The notes beneath the pieces were generated by a model. The model was given only the letters and a program-made list of their open reading frames with translations. It made no database searches and was not told the DNA's origin. Below, in pieces: positions 21,111 to 33,475 of a DNA stretch of 64,000 nucleotides. The stretch is from assembly GCA_040954595.2 (NCBI GenBank), contig CM082583.2:1612001-1676000 (forward strand). Reading direction: 5' to 3'. The DNA comes from Balanoglossus misakiensis. Lineage: Eukaryota; Hemichordata. Each line of letters begins with the position of its first letter. The stretch's first letter is position 1. The position numbers were made by a program, and so were the translations under genes.

Positions 21111-23410
21111 AGTTTTAATTTTTCTATTACATGGTTGTCTATGTGAGCTTTCGTTAATGCCGCATATATGACCAGTGGAAACGATAGTTTGAGGAGATCG
21201 ACTGTTTGAGGGCGCTGTGAAATGAGACATTCCTGGCGATATTGCCGTGGTTCTGTCCATGCTCAGACGCTGTACCCGTCGTTACGAATAACTTCCCTAC
21301 GTGAATCCACAAGGAAGCTAACGTTGTTTAGTTGCTTCATAGAGCGTAAATTGTTAATCTACAGGACCGTCAGACGAATACTCTTTTCAAATGAAGTTTG
21401 AAACTACTTACGAGTAAGTTAGTGGAGACAATATGGCGGATAGTTGGCGTGCAGCCGAATCCGCGTTATGACTATGACGTGACCCATTCATCAAGACAAA
21501 CCGTAAATGATTCACGCATATTGTGGTCCTCACGCAGTCAATCTCAAAATGTCACCAGGCTTTCTATTTGTCTATTGTTCAGAGAAAAATAACGTGGCGG
21601 TTGATCACACTCAACAGTAAAATCCGTTTTGTGAGTTTATAGACAGTCTGTTATCGCCAATACTATATAGCTATTGCTAGATGGCTTACCCAATATGTGA
21701 TCGAGCGAGAATGATAACATTGAATGTCTGTTCAGATCTCATTCCGTACGTCATACGTCAACATTTCGATTTCGATTTAATCCATTCATAAAGAATTTAG
21801 AGAAAGTCGTCTTGAATTGTGACCCCGACTATCAATTTTACGATGATTTTTTGGCGACGGAATACACGAGACGCCATTGCATAACTACGTCAGCTGGACT
21901 TCCAAGGTTACCATTTTGTGTGTATGGAATCTTATCACAGAGACTACGTACTTTGACAATATGCCATGCTATATCAATGACGCCCAAGAAAATTTGTCGA
22001 AAAATGAATTTGTCTTCTCATGGTGGTGCAATATATTTTAATGTCTATTTTGAGGTTGATTTTGGTTTTTGGCTAACATGTATATCAATGTCAGCTTATA
22101 GCATAAGTTGGTGTCCGTCGTCTATGTATGTCTGTATGTGTGCCTCATACAGAATTATGTATTTTGCGAATGGATCAGTTTCGTCTAAATGTATTGATGT
22201 ATGTATGTGTATGTCCATCAACATCAAAAACTTGAAACTACTGATATTTAGTGTGTACATAGAAATTGTTATTGCGAAAAAATGCATACTGGTATTAACT
22301 GGAAAAATGTTCAAGTAGTCAAAATTGAAAAACTTAATAACAGCGGATCAGATTCAGTTAAAAATTGGCGTGCATTGGTGTGCAAGTACTATGGGAAGAC
22401 CTCGTATGATTTTGTTCAGGTGGAGTCAGTATCTGGCGTTTGCTATTTTTTATGAATTTTTGGGGGAATTTTCTGCAGTTTTGTTAAAAAAAATTCTTCT
22501 CTGAAATTACATGTCCAATTGATTGGAAACTTGGTATGGAGGTTCATAGGGCTTACCTGAATCACATTTGTGCAAACGGTGGTGAAATTTGCAAAAATGC
22601 ATTTTTGGGCAATATTTCCTGTTTTTGTCAAAAAATCAAATCCCGTGAAACTGTAAGTGCAATTGTTTTGATACTTTGTATTTGGGTTTCTAGGGGTGAT
22701 CTCAGTCAGATATGATCAAATTGTAAAGAAATTTGCATAATTGTATTTTTTGGGAATTCTGCAGGGTTTGGCCAAATAGTCTTCAGTAAAACCACAAGTC
22801 CAATTGATTGGAAACTTTGAATGGGAATTCATATATGTGATATCAGTCAGATTTGTCTGAATTACCTGTTGTTTGCCAAAATGTCTTCCTTATTGAAACT
22901 TGTTAAAGAGGTTCTTAGGCATGAACAGAAATCAGATTTGTTGAAATCTGGTGAAATATTCATACTTTTTGGTATATTTCTTGCCATTTTTGATCAACGA
23001 GTTTTAGAATTCCATAGACTTATCTTTTTATGCAGTTCAGGATGGGGTACATGACTCATAACCCCTTACAAAAATTGACAAGGCAACAATTCCACAAACA
23101 TGTTTACATTTCACAATGATGCAACACACAACCCTTACACCATATACACTATAAACCAAATTGGTTTAACACTGGTTTTTCTAATCTTGTTATTCTGTCA
23201 ACCAATCACAGTACTGCACGTGAGCATATTCAGTTAATATCTGGTTTGAAGTATATTTTTGGGGTGATTTTGGTCAAATACTCAAAAACCTCTACTCACA
23301 GTTCTTTGAAATTTGGTTTGCAGGTTCCTAGGTGTGTTATCACGACATTTTAACAAATCCTATGATGGAAGTGTCAATATAGTTTTTGTGGACAGTTTTT
23401 GCCATTTTTG
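21111..23410. other. noncoding sequence with decayed tandem repeats
   Basis: 21111-22100: nothing recognised beyond weak ORFs. 22110-23400: repeated phrases around TGGAAACTTGGTATGGAGGTTC and TTGCATAATTGTATTTTTTGG recur at intervals of a few hundred bases and resemble 15520-16130. I see no exon here. Confidence 0.4.
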
Positions 23411-23689
23411 TTTGATCAGCCCGAACGCAACCACCCAACGATGAGGGCGTTTATTGGAAAAAGTCACGTGACTATTTTCAAAATGGTAGCTTATTTATGT
23501 TGTTGCGCTAACCTTCAGAAAACACGGGCGATTTTGTCCGATTGGAGAGTCTTTACCTTGAAATGACAACAGTATCGATAAAACTAGAATCGTACGGATA
23601 TGTTGGCAGATTATCGCGCCTTAAGCATGGTGGGATTGGGTTGTAGACGTTTTTTCCCACGATCGACCGTGAATGAAAAACGGAGGTAT

Positions 23690-24060
23690 TGCGATGTTTT
23701 TCAAGTTTACCGACCCGTATCTCAAGAAATATTGGAGGTTGCACAATAATCTTCACACCGCAAGTTAGTTAATTTATCAGTCTAAAGCTGTGTGAAATTT
23801 GAAGTGTTTCGGACGTTTTATATAAAAGTGCTGCACTTTCTCGTGAACCCTTCATTTTCCGGTGAACGCGAGTTATTGTGACATTTCTCAAGTTCACCTA
23901 TCCGTCTTTTAAGAAATATTTAAGGTTGCCCGACAGTTTTTACATCGCGAGTTAGGTTATTTATCAATCTAACGCTAGGCAAAATTTTAAGTGTTTCAGA
24001 CGTTTTATAAAATAGTGCGGCGCTTTCTTGTGAACCTTGCACTTTACGTGACGCGGCTCG
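23690..24060 (+). repeat. two tandem copies of a ~190-bp unit
   Basis: Unit 1 (about 23700-23885) and unit 2 (about 23895-24060) share AAGAAATATT..AGGTTGC, GTTAGGTTATTTATCA and CAGACGTTTTATAAAA-type blocks. A partial third (TTTTTATATAAAAGTGCGGC) sits at 24938. Such tandem units are common in LINE 5' UTRs; the downstream ORF fits that idea weakly. Confidence 0.55.
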
Positions 24061-24201
24061 ACTTCCGCGTTTCGTGCAGGCGCAGCCAGTGTACACGATG
24101 TGAAGTGAACTGCGCATGCGCGATTTGTTTTGTCTGGTGACCATGGAACGAGCCACACTTTCTTGGATATAATAAAAAATTAAATTACTGTAAAACTGTG
24201 T

Positions 24202-24444
24202 ATGATTCTGTTGCTACAGATATATTCCTACGATTTGCAATGTCAATTTTCAGTGCATTATTACCGATGCTACGGCCGGGTGCTACGGGCACTGTTAGCT
24301 CTGCTTGGCTGGGCTGCGTGTCTTATCACCGCAGACGTACACACAAAGCCCCGGCTGCCACGCAGAGCTTCGGGCACTGTGTACATGCACGTATGTCCAC
24401 GGTTCATCTTGATTGCCACAGTGATTCATAGTTTGAAGACTTGA
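24202..24444 (+). CDS. short ORF with a degenerate 2A-like motif, possible LINE 5' remnant
   Basis: 80 codons. A Leu/Ala-rich stretch (VLRALLALLGWAACLIT) leads into ADVHTKPRLP. Many CR1/L2-type LINEs and some other genes have a hydrophobic run followed by a 'GDVxxNPGP' 2A-like motif; here Asp-Val is kept but NPGP is lost. No reverse transcriptase follows in this direction. The similarity is suggestive only. Confidence 0.2.
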   Translation: MILLLQIYSYDLQCQFSVHYYRCYGRVLRALLALLGWAACLITADVHTKPRLPRRASGTVYMHVCPRFILIATVIHSLKT

Positions 24445-25454
24445 GCACAGTGTCAAAAGAAAAGAAATGACTGAAGTTATGTTTATTGAGAACAAGCTTT
24501 TGTAATTTGTTTATTCCGATACATAGACTGACCGCGTCCACGATATAGGCACTACGAGCTGTGCGACTAAGAATGAAATCCTCAACTAGGCCCCCTGTGA
24601 CTTTGGCCTTCCACTCTCCACAAACTGTTCAGAACGGGGAGAGAGCAAGGGGAGGCAGTACAAGATTTATACGCTGAAATACAGCGATCATGCTAGCCAA
24701 TTTCGACACAACGAAAATTTGATGATTGCAGACTCTGCAGAGCAACAGTTCGGCGATACAACTCGGCCAAGTACGTGCAATTCTATGAGCTACTCTGAGG
24801 CTGTTGCCTCACATTACGGGCTGAGTTTAAGGAGCTCTTGAGCGAATACCTCTGGGGGTTGCATCATGATTTTTTAAATTTTATTACAAGATATATCGAA
24901 TTCACTGAAAATGATGTTTAAATTTTAAAATTCATTTTTATATAAAAGTGCGGCAGTTCGTAAAAACCCGGAAGTGCGGCGTGTTTTGATTTTAGTTGTT
25001 CTGGGGTCACTCCGTAATTCGCTCATTTTTGCAAAGAAAACATGTTTTTTACCAACAAAAAACATACAGATATGTAGTTTAGATATAATTTTGGCCTTTT
25101 CATCAGTTTGAGTCATTCAACTGCCGTCCCTGCTTGTTAATTTGGCATTAAAAAAAGCGCGGGACTTTCGCATGCCACTTCTAGCTGTGTGTACGACAGA
25201 ACGTTGAGGGCGTCACCAGAACTAAAAAACTGGGCAATTAACGGTCAAATGGCTGACCTGCGTTCGGGCTGGATTGCTTTGCAATTTTTTGTTTTGCAGT
25301 TTCCAGGGGATTTTTTTACTGTGATATATCATAAATGTTCTGAAAATGAAAAAATTGTATTTTGGGGGCATAAAAAAAATTCTCAGAAAGTGCATGGTTG
25401 ATCACTTTAAAAGTTTAGTTGTGAGTTAATGAACAGATATGTGCTTCTTTAGAA
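24445..25454. other. noncoding sequence
   Basis: No recognised gene. 25189-25401 carries a 70-codon ORF without family resemblance. The region ends at the tetranucleotide tail of the LINE. Confidence 0.4.
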
Positions 25455-28400
25455 TGATAGATAGATAGATAATTTTTATTATAGTGACTAGTGTTTTTTC
25501 AACACCAAGCCACAACGGGCTTATTAGTCACTTTAAACAAAAAGAAATACATATTCATCTGAGTTGCTGTTCATGATACACACACAAAAATGAAGTAAAA
25601 ACTACACAGGTATCTGAAAAATCTCGCACAGAAATTGCAGACAAAAAATGTAGGTTGTCAGCGTACTTCGTAGAGTACAGACTGCCGTTTCCAATAAGCT
25701 TTAGCAATAAATTTTGATGTGCTTCGACTCATTTCATTGAGGAGCAGTTTTAGTTTCTCTATTTCTGACAAATCTTGGAACTCTGAAAAATGCTTACTGG
25801 TAATATCAAATAAATGCTCTCGATATTCAGTATATAAGGTACAGTGCAAAAGAAAATGAAATTCGTCTTCCACTGCATTCTCTGAACAAAATATGCAAGT
25901 TCTATCATTTAAAGCTTCCCCTTTAAATCTGCCTGTTTCTACTCGTAATGGCAAAATTCCTAATCTGAGTTGAGCTAGGAAAGAGCGTTTACTACGATCC
26001 AGAATACATGAAAGATATGATTCTTTTCCATAGCACGTTTTAAAATGTCTATAAGTACGCAGTTTTGGAATGTTAATAATATTGTTTGACCAAGAAGCAA
26101 TTGTATCAGCATGGAGCTTTTCTTTTAAGTGATCAATGTCACAAATTCCCCCATTTTCTAGTACATCAATGTCCACAGAATTAAAAATTTCATTCATTTC
26201 AAAACTCCAATTATTTATGCATAACGAATTATCCCACATGAAAATACGCTTACACAATCTTTGTTCGTCCATTTTGACCAACCTATTCCAAAGTCTAGCC
26301 ATGTTAACATAATGCCTAGTTTTTGACGATATCCAGCCAGTGTCTCCAACCACTGCTGCAGTAGGTGCAAATCTATGTACACCAAGATAAAATCTAAGAG
26401 CTCTTAATTGAATCTTATTACTATTCATGGAATTATTAAAACCCCATATTCCTGAGCAGTAATCCATAATTGGAACGACACAACTGTCATAAAGTTTTGA
26501 AAATGTCTTAAATCCCATGTTCTTGATGGATTTAAATTTAGAACAAATATAACCTAGAGCTCTATTGGCAGATTCTGATAATAACTCCGACATAATTCTG
26601 AAATTTAAACATTCATCAAATATAACCCCGAGATATTTACAATTCTTAACATAATCAATTTTCACTCCTGACATATAAAACATGAAATCACTTCTAGCAT
26701 ATGACCTTTTTCTAAAATGAACAACGTGAGATTTCTTGATATTTATCTGAAGTCGCCACTTTATACACCAGTCCGTAATAAAATCCAACATTTGCTGCAT
26801 ATTTTCTTCATTATCAGAGATAACTGCAATGTCATCAGCATATAATAAGATAGACACATTATCACCACCGATCTGTACTCCTTTTTGAAGATTTTTCAGA
26901 CCAACTGCCAAATCATTGATAAACAAAGCAAACAACGTTGGTGATAAGTTGTCACCCTGTCTAACACCAATGTCTGTGTTAAACCAATCAGAATAACAGT
27001 TGTTAACCTTTACACACGCTGAAGTATTTGAGTACATGGCAGAAATCGAATTATACATCTTACCATTAATGTTGTTAATTAAAAGTTTATAAAGAAGAAG
27101 GTTTCTGTCAACAAAGTCAAAGGCCTTTTGTAGGTCAACAAAAGTAACAAAGGTGGAAAGATTATTGTTAAGCCTATTTCTAATAATAGAGGTTAAAGTA
27201 TAAACATGATCTTCACATGACCTATCTTTACGAAACCCATTCTGTTCATCTACAAGCAAATTGTTGTTATCAAGAAAACATATTAATCTATTGTTTAATA
27301 CAGCACTATATATTTTTGAAATTACAGAAATTAAACTTATACCCCTGTAATTAAGTGGGACTCTAGCATCACTTGTTTTACATTTCAAAATCGGTAAAAT
27401 AATACTTTTCCTCCAAGCACAAGGTATTTTGCCCGAGTCAAAACACAGTTGGAACAAGTGAACAAGGACACTGATAACGTTATCACGTTTCAACACCTCA
27501 TATGGTATTTTGTCCACACCTGGGGCTTTTTTATTTTTTCCCTTCATAACAGCTTTTTTAACCTCCAAAAAGGTAAAATTCCTATTGATCACATGATTTT
27601 GTTCAAAAAGGGGATCTAACTGGTTATTTTCTAAAACCAATTTATGATGCACAGTAGTTCTATAAAATTCGTCATCGAATAACACCTGGTCATTTCTGTC
27701 CCCATTATATAAAGTAGAAAAATCATGCTGCCAGGTGTTTAAAACCTGCTCGGGGTCACATATAATCTCATTAGCCTCATTATAAGCTTCCATTGGAATG
27801 TTATTTTTGCTCTTTTTACCCGGTCCAATACGCTCTATGTGATCCCAAAATTTCCTAGGGTTGTTTGTACAAATTTCTTCGATATCTAATTGAACACCCC
27901 TCATATAGTTACGTTCATGGAAACGTAAACGCTTGTCAAATAAATGTTGAGCATTTTTAAAATCTGCTCTGAGAATGTGATAACCTGTTTGACCTCTATT
28001 TCGCTTCATAAACTCCTTTTCTTTAAGTCTCATAATCTGCCACAGTGTCTTCAACTCTTCATTCCAGAACGGTTTGTTAGATATGAACCGTTTTCTGGTC
28101 TGTTTAGTACAATCAAAATGTGGGATAGATTCGTCCATATTGGCTATTATGCAATCACTGAGCTCTGTATATATGGCATCGATGTTGGTTTGATTTTCAA
28201 CAACACTTTCTATCCGGTCAATCATAAGCAAAAGGGCATTTTTAGTAGTCTCTGATTGCATAAAATCAACTGGCATAGAATCTAACCGATATTTCCTACA
28301 GGTTTGTTCACCATTGATACGATTTGGTAGCCCAGGTGTACAATCATTAGTACCAGGTCTAACCAAGAACCTAAAGCTGAGAATGGAGTGGTCAGGAATT

Positions 28401-29060
28401 TTACTACGCTCATTAAGAAAGTGAAATAAACCATGGTTTTCCACAAAGTCGGACATTTTCTGGACTTCAAAATCTGTACAGAGTGCAGCAGAGTCATGAG
28501 GAACAGCGATAAAATCCACGACTGCCTTGCCACGAGTTGAAACAGATGTGAAGTCATTACACTCATTTGAATATCGACCGTTCAATACATGCATTCTTGC
28601 GTCGTTCAGAAATTCTATGAAAGAGTGACCGTGCTGATTTACATACGTATCAAGCACCTGCCTTATTGGAATATTATCATCAACACCCATTATTGAGTCA
28701 TGCAATGCACCGATTCGAGCATTGAGGTCACCGCAAATTATAACGCTGTCAACGTCATCTAATAAATACAGTTCATTCAAAAGATAACCAAAAAAAGACG
28801 TAGCATCTCTACCCCAAGGGGAGTTTTCTGGTGGTAAATAACATGTGAACAGTACAAAAGTAAAATCGGTTACTTTGTGAACGAATTTCAAACCAAGAAT
28901 TCCCTCATAACCGGAGCTAACAACAGAAATGAAAAACTCTTGATCAAGATTTTTCTTAACGAGAATTCCCACACCCCCAAATGTTCTGGTGGACCTTACA
29001 TGAGTTTGTTGTCTATTTTTTCCAAACCAATGATATCCGTCAACTTGTATGGAAGCATTA
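25455..29060 (-). mobile_element. LINE (APE-endonuclease/RT non-LTR retrotransposon), 5' truncated
   Basis: Reads on the minus strand. The 3' end is a short tetranucleotide tail (GATA/TATC repeats at 25457-25471) after a 3' UTR of about 190 bp, which contains a small hairpin (AGTGACTAGTG...TTAGTCACT). The coding region is open except that an in-frame TGA lies just upstream of the recognisable endonuclease start (~29057). The endonuclease N-terminus is therefore missing and the copy is truncated or dead. The clade is not assigned; the tail and domain order fit the I/Jockey-type groups. Confidence 0.85.
25658..28972 (-). CDS. LINE ORF2-type protein: AP endonuclease, reverse transcriptase, C-terminal zinc-knuckle-like domain
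   Basis: 1104 codons from the first ATG, but the reading frame continues upstream to ~29056 with endonuclease sequence (GYHWFGKN..., GGVGILVKK), so this ATG is not the true start. The endonuclease includes CGDLNARIG and a late PDHSILSF. Reverse transcriptase shows VDLQKAFDFVDR, GVRQGDNLSPTLFALFINDL and the catalytic YADD at residue ~711 (26831-26842). Near the C-terminus a Cys/His cluster (CIFCSENAVEDEFHFLLHC) matches the zinc-knuckle-like end of many LINEs. The protein would nick DNA and prime cDNA synthesis at the target. Confidence 0.92.
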   Translation of the reverse strand: MGILVKKNLDQEFFISVVSSGYEGILGLKFVHKVTDFTFVLFTCYLPPENSPWGRDATSFFGYLLNELYLLDDVDSVIICGDLNARIGALHDSIMGVDDNIPIRQVLDTYVNQHGHSFIEFLNDARMHVLNGRYSNECNDFTSVSTRGKAVVDFIAVPHDSAALCTDFEVQKMSDFVENHGLFHFLNERSKIPDHSILSFRFLVRPGTNDCTPGLPNRINGEQTCRKYRLDSMPVDFMQSETTKNALLLMIDRIESVVENQTNIDAIYTELSDCIIANMDESIPHFDCTKQTRKRFISNKPFWNEELKTLWQIMRLKEKEFMKRNRGQTGYHILRADFKNAQHLFDKRLRFHERNYMRGVQLDIEEICTNNPRKFWDHIERIGPGKKSKNNIPMEAYNEANEIICDPEQVLNTWQHDFSTLYNGDRNDQVLFDDEFYRTTVHHKLVLENNQLDPLFEQNHVINRNFTFLEVKKAVMKGKNKKAPGVDKIPYEVLKRDNVISVLVHLFQLCFDSGKIPCAWRKSIILPILKCKTSDARVPLNYRGISLISVISKIYSAVLNNRLICFLDNNNLLVDEQNGFRKDRSCEDHVYTLTSIIRNRLNNNLSTFVTFVDLQKAFDFVDRNLLLYKLLINNINGKMYNSISAMYSNTSACVKVNNCYSDWFNTDIGVRQGDNLSPTLFALFINDLAVGLKNLQKGVQIGGDNVSILLYADDIAVISDNEENMQQMLDFITDWCIKWRLQINIKKSHVVHFRKRSYARSDFMFYMSGVKIDYVKNCKYLGVIFDECLNFRIMSELLSESANRALGYICSKFKSIKNMGFKTFSKLYDSCVVPIMDYCSGIWGFNNSMNSNKIQLRALRFYLGVHRFAPTAAVVGDTGWISSKTRHYVNMARLWNRLVKMDEQRLCKRIFMWDNSLCINNWSFEMNEIFNSVDIDVLENGGICDIDHLKEKLHADTIASWSNNIINIPKLRTYRHFKTCYGKESYLSCILDRSKRSFLAQLRLGILPLRVETGRFKGEALNDRTCIFCSENAVEDEFHFLLHCTLYTEYREHLFDITSKHFSEFQDLSEIEKLKLLLNEMSRSTSKFIAKAYWKRQSVLYEVR

Positions 29061-29516
29061 GAATGATAACTGAATCAAATCATAGCTGAATTAGTTTTTT
29101 TTTTTATTTTGTTTGATATTTTTTCCTTATACCTCAAAAATTGTTATTATAAAAGGGAAATTACCATTACATAGTTGTTTGCAATTAAGGAGGACCCCCT
29201 CCCCCACTGAAAATCGTATACACCTTGATCTCTCTATGTCTGTATTCATGTCTGTATGTATGTTTTACAAATGTATGCTCCCAATAAGAGTGAAATGATT
29301 TTTTTTATCGTAATACTTCTAAAGTGATTATTTCCTATGAGATATGCAGTCTTATTACCTAATCGTTTCTGAAATTCTACCTCATGCTGTGTATGAAAAG
29401 TCTAATATATGTCATTGTCAAGATCCCCAAAACAGGCTGATATAGTATCACATAACATTTGATAAAAGTATCCTAAACAGTGTGGCAATTTTGGTATACA
29501 GAAAAAAACACTAGAA
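29061..29516. other. noncoding sequence next to the LINE 5' end
   Basis: A T-rich run (29092-29110) and a short TGTATG-type stretch at 29230-29265. Nothing else recognised. Confidence 0.4.
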
Positions 29517-30875
29517 TGACAACAGCTACATGTATGTAGGCTAGCAATAGGAACACAGATAACAATTCTCCATATTCATTTTTAAATACGATAAGATTCG
29601 CTGAAATTGGCACATCTGTGTGCAGGCAAAGTCAGTTCCAACTCGGCTTGCAAATCGGACCAATGTCTCTTGTTCGCTGAGACTGTATGGTTCTAGTAAT
29701 AGCTGTAAGAACTTGATCATTGACCAAACTCTTGGTTCAATTTTGCAACATTTTATGATTTCAAGCTGTACATATTTAACTCCGTTTCAACTATAGTTGG
29801 AGGGATAATAATGGAGCCATTTCACTGACAAAATAGCGCTTAGGGACCATTCAGTTTTTACGGTGGGGGGAGGCTGGCAAAATCCAGGGGGTCACTTAAA
29901 TTTTGAAATCCAAAAGAGGGAGTCATCTTTTTTTCAAACGTTTAGGGGGGAGGTCATATACATGTACCCACCGATGCTAACTTTGAGTGGAGTAGCAACA
30001 GTAAAATTGGTCCTTTCAAACATTGAGATAATTTGCTTTTGACTTCATTAAAATGCAACTTTGAGCTACATATTTTACAAAGTTTTCTTATGTGGAAGGG
30101 GGACATCCCCTCCCACACCCATCCCCTTATTTCTTCGCCACATATAGTGTACCAGGGCAGAATACTTGCCATCCCACCCCCACTGATGTTAACTTTGAGT
30201 GGCAAAAGTCAAATTTTTCCTCCCCAACATTAAGTTAATTTGCCTTTGAGTTCATTAAAATGCATTAATTGTATTTTACAAAATTGTCCTACGTACACCC
30301 ACCCCTTCCACTTTTCTTGTTTTACCAATTCTACCAACTATTGTATTGACGTGTCCTTTTAATTTATCCATAGACCTTCTTTATTGCAACGCTATACTAT
30401 TATACACTTCAAGTTATAAATTTCTTTAAGAAATTTAGAATTGAGGTGTGAGGAGACCCTTTACCTTTATTGCATACAGTCAGTGTACATAAGATAAGGA
30501 TGGCAAATGTTTTCGGGGTGGGAGGAGGGTCATCATATTTTGGTCCTGTCAAAGGGGGGGGGGGGTCATCATTTTTTTGGTCCTGGTTGAAGGGGGTGTC
30601 GGCCTGATTTTGAAAACCAATGACACAAACTTTTGCCCCCCCCCCCCTCCACCAAAACTGAACAGTCCCTTACTAAAGGACGTCAATGTCTGTTTACAGT
30701 CAAATGCATTGCCATCAGAAAAAAAAATGCAAACAATTTCTTATGTTTGTAGTACGCACTTTTTGTATATCTGTAAACTGTGTCTCAGTTGTGAAATTCT
30801 AAGGAAATTTGTTCCTTGGGTAGAATAAAGGATTCTTAAACAAACTTAGTCACGAAAGCTAAATGGTTACCTCAG
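29517..30875 (-). repeat. inverted copy of the 14220-14780 repeat, interrupted by a MITE
   Basis: 29517-29842 and 30670-30875 together are the reverse complement of 14220-14780. The interruption is the 827-bp MITE at 29843-30669. Confidence 0.75.
29843..30669. mobile_element. Harbinger-like MITE with TTA target duplication
   Basis: Ends are GGGACCATTCAGTTTTTACGG and the reverse complement of GGGACTGTTCAGTTTTGGTGG. TTA occurs on both sides (29840-29842, 30670-30672). The unoccupied paralogue near 14440-14455 shows the site without the element. The interior holds two copies of a ~215-bp subunit (29965-30110, 30180-30300; shared AACTTTGAGTGG and TTCATTAAAATGCA) and long G/C runs. No transposase. 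Confidence 0.8.
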
Positions 30876-30944
30876 AGAAACTGTGTTAAATTTGGTCATC
30901 ATTGTTTTAAATCACACAAGACATTCCCACAGCTAAGTTACTGC

Positions 30945-31556
30945 AGCAGTCAGTTTCAACTCAGCTTGCAAATTGGGATCATGTCTTGTGTTCATCGAGA
31001 CTGTCTGTAGTCGAGTTGACAGTCACTACAACTGTATTGCAAATATGTCAGGGTTGGGCAACTCTTCTAATTTGCATTTGAACACCTTTTCTGTTTGCGT
31101 CAAAATGATGAATAATGTTTCGTTTTCAAGAATGCCTTAATATGGGCACCCAATACAAGACAACTGCATTGCAAATGGCATTTTCATTCAACTCTCCTGG
31201 GTACCTAAAACAATTTCAACATGGTTGACATGGCAATATTAGACAACTGTTCTAATTTGCATAATCCAAAATGGCCGCCAAATTTCTCTAACATGTTAAT
31301 TTCCCATATTTGTTTTAAATGGTGTGTAATATCGAATTTGCAGGGTTTCCATTAATATGGGTACCTAAAACAATTTCAACATGGTTGACATGGCAATATT
31401 AGACAACTGCTCTAATTTGCATAATTCAAACACCTGCTGGATAATTTAACTTTTGCCATTCTTGTCCCATGATTGTATGTATTATATCTCATAACAGGCA
31501 ATTAAGTGTGCTAATTGTCAAGCCAATCTTAATTCTTCATCTGCACCACAAATCAG
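30945..31556. repeat. short direct repeats
   Basis: A ~70-bp block starting GGGTACCTAAAACAATTTC occurs twice (about 31199-31265 and 31359-31428) almost unchanged, with a weaker earlier relative at 31145-31175. 30945-31010 is a fragment of the 14220 family. Noncoding. Confidence 0.6.
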
Positions 31557-33475
31557 ATGCAAGGTTTAGGACTGGGAGTGTATGTGGGAGCAGCATATAG
31601 GGGCCTACAGGTATCTTTAATGGCAAGTCCTCGGTTAAAGCCAGAAGGTTTTCAGGTTGTAGGCCTCTATTGTATCTGCAACAGTTTCTATCACCTCCAT
31701 CCCACTGGCCGGCACCCGAGGGGGGGGGGGGGGGTACTTGAAATTTTTTCGGATGGTAGTCTGTCGCCCCAGTCGATAACATCAACACGTGTAAATGCCC
31801 AAAACCCGACCTATTTGTATTATAAGTCAAATTTTCTGGTCATTTACCCCAAGTTTTTCTTAAAGACTACATACCTATACACCTTTGTATGGGAGAACAC
31901 ATCCCCCACCCCCCTGCCAACACTAATTGGACAACTTTATTCTTGTTATACTTCTTTATAAGTCTAAATGTTCAGTAAGAAAAGGCAACAAGTTATTGAA
32001 GCTGCTGACCATGCAAACTATGATGAAGTATATTTTTTTCCTAGCTGTACATGTACAGTATAATTGGCCCAATGTACCAATTGGAGATGTGTGCCTTACA
32101 AGCAACACGGGTTGTATATCCAAGCCTTGTCTGTTGGCACTATGAAGGGTATTGGAAGAATGTCTCTACTGGCCACTTTGGCCAGCCACTTTTGGCCAGC
32201 AGACTATCAAAAGGGTCAAGAAAATAGCCCTAAAAGGTATGGCACTGTATGCAAATCTAGTGCAGGAGTGGATTGATACATTTCCCATCACTGTACATGC
32301 ATCATCCTGTATGGATGATATGTACTCTAGCATTATGCACCAGATAAAAATGGTCAAAATTGCAAAAAAAGGAGATGAAACTCCCACTGGCCTTTAACGC
32401 AATCCATAGATAAAGAGACAACATGTTCAGGCATTGGATCTAAACATGGTGGATACTGACGAGGGTGTGGTGAATGATGGTGAATCCCTGGATGTTTTGA
32501 GGTCGGAATTCTGAAAAGGATTCCCATCATGAGATTGAGGAACAGGATGATGCAGAGGGGCTGGCTCTTTGTGACTCCTATCAGTGGGGATAGACATATA
32601 TTTGGGATACAGAGGTTGCACTTCCTTGCTTCATGATTAGTACGGTAACGCTGCCAAATTTGCAACACAGTTGTATTGTTAAAGGTACCCATATGAATGT
32701 GCTAATCCTGAAAATACGATATTGCGCATCATTTTGGGAAACATGGCAAAATTTCACTTTTAGTGGTGATTGGCGGCCATTTTTGATTATGCAAAATAGA
32801 AAAGTTGCCAAACACTGCCATATTTGCAATACACAACCAATATGGATGCAAATCCTGAAATTTTAGATATTACACATAATTTTGAGAAAAAAGGGCCAAG
32901 TTTTATTTTAGAGAAGGTATTTGGCGGCCATTTTTGATCATGCATATTAGAAGAATTGTCCAACATTGCCATTTTGGCAACTCAGCTGGAATAGGTCTAG
33001 GCTCCCATATGAATGCCAATAAGCAAAAAACTTCATAGGAAAGAAAATTTCTAGGTAGGAAAATTTTGACTCAACTTCTGGTTCTAATAATAGGTGTAAG
33101 GATGTGATCGTTTGATTTTGCAACATTTTACAATTTCAAGCTGTGTGTATTTAACTCTGGTGCAATTCTGGTTGGAGAGACAAATGGCTTAAGCCATTTA
33201 ATTGAAAATATAGCACTACTTCACCAGGGTTGTGCAGTACCTTTGACAACGCTTTGAACAATGTTGCAAAAAGCTTTGTGTTGAAGCTTGCTACAAGACT
33301 TGGCGTGCTGAAGCCTCTTATACTAGTCTTAGTTGAACCTCAGCTGTAACTACGTTTGTGAAACCTTAACATTCAAATCTTTGGCCAAAGTTAGTGTTGC
33401 AAAGCTTCTTCAAAGTTTTGTGAACCTCAACAATGCTTTTCTATAGAAACCTTTAAACATGCGGGGGGGGGGGGG
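31557..33475. other. noncoding sequence with decayed repeats
   Basis: 32152-32397 (plus) has an 81-codon ORF with a protein-like middle (RVKKIALKGMALYANLVQEW) but no family I know. 32700-32990 holds a tandem pair around GGCGGCCATTTTTGATTATGC. 33075-33230 is a partial copy of the 14220 repeat. A G run (33463-33475) borders the next element. Confidence 0.4.

Noticed and set aside
32152-32692. Two opposing ORFs (81 and 112 codons) as host exons
   Set aside because: No domain, no matching pair of splice sites, and they lie among decayed repeats.
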